Of a DNA stretch of 6,174 nucleotides, positions 6,167-6,174 are shown piece by piece; within the stretch, counting starts at the first letter, position 1, and every line of letters starts with the position of its first letter. The translations under genes and the position numbers were made by a program. The notes below the pieces were generated by a model. It saw only the letters and a list, made by a program, of their open reading frames with translations, made no database searches and was not told where the DNA came from. The DNA is from an uncultured Leucothrix sp. (lineage in GTDB: Bacteria > Pseudomonadota > Gammaproteobacteria > Thiotrichales > Thiotrichaceae): NCBI GenBank assembly GCA_937923375.1, contig CALAJG010000274.1:1-6174 (forward strand), read 5' to 3'.

Positions 6167-6174
6167 AAAGAGGG

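Noticed and set aside
6099..6174. Possible start of an integron attC site (TTATAACAAG followed by a GC-rich foldable stretch)
   Set aside because: Resemblance is limited to a few bases; no complementary GTTRRRY core lies within the window, and the genes are not arranged as cassettes.

Overview
The window looks like chromosome of a Gram-negative bacterium with an outer membrane, most likely a marine or aquatic gammaproteobacterium. The grounds are a type II secretion secretin, a periplasmic copper chaperone with a Sec signal peptide, a PTR1/FolM-type pteridine reductase, and moderately AT-rich DNA with ordinary Shine-Dalgarno sites. The taxon is inferred from gene content; no rRNA or other marker is present.

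Layout. On the minus strand, from right to left, are a small orphan protein with an IS5-type transposase N-terminal (DUF772-like) domain and a C-terminal zinc ribbon (3134-3781, TTG start), an SDR pteridine reductase (2306-3061), and the secretin gspD (2157 down to base 1). gspD is open for 719 codons and leaves the window still in frame, so its C-terminus is missing. On the plus strand are an FAD/NADH-dependent ferredoxin reductase (4121-5335) and a PCuAC-family copper chaperone with a His/Met-rich tail (5474-6037). The 339-bp gap 3782-4120 separates the two divergent groups and holds a candidate promoter and two inverted repeats. The last 137 bases hold no recognisable gene, but contain a 19-bp imperfect tandem repeat at the very edge.

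How the genes relate. No single pathway links them. GspD is the outer-membrane channel of type II secretion. The pteridine reductase makes reduced pterins or folates in the cytosol. The reductase would pass electrons from NADH to a [2Fe-2S] ferredoxin, but no ferredoxin or P450 gene is in view. The PCuAC protein is periplasmic and probably delivers Cu(I) to cytochrome oxidase. Most genes are ordinary. The points worth a second look are the DUF772-zinc-ribbon protein (possibly a domesticated transposase fragment), the lack of gspC upstream of gspD, a perfect 9-bp inverted repeat just before gspD, and the triplicated metal-binding motif in the copper chaperone.
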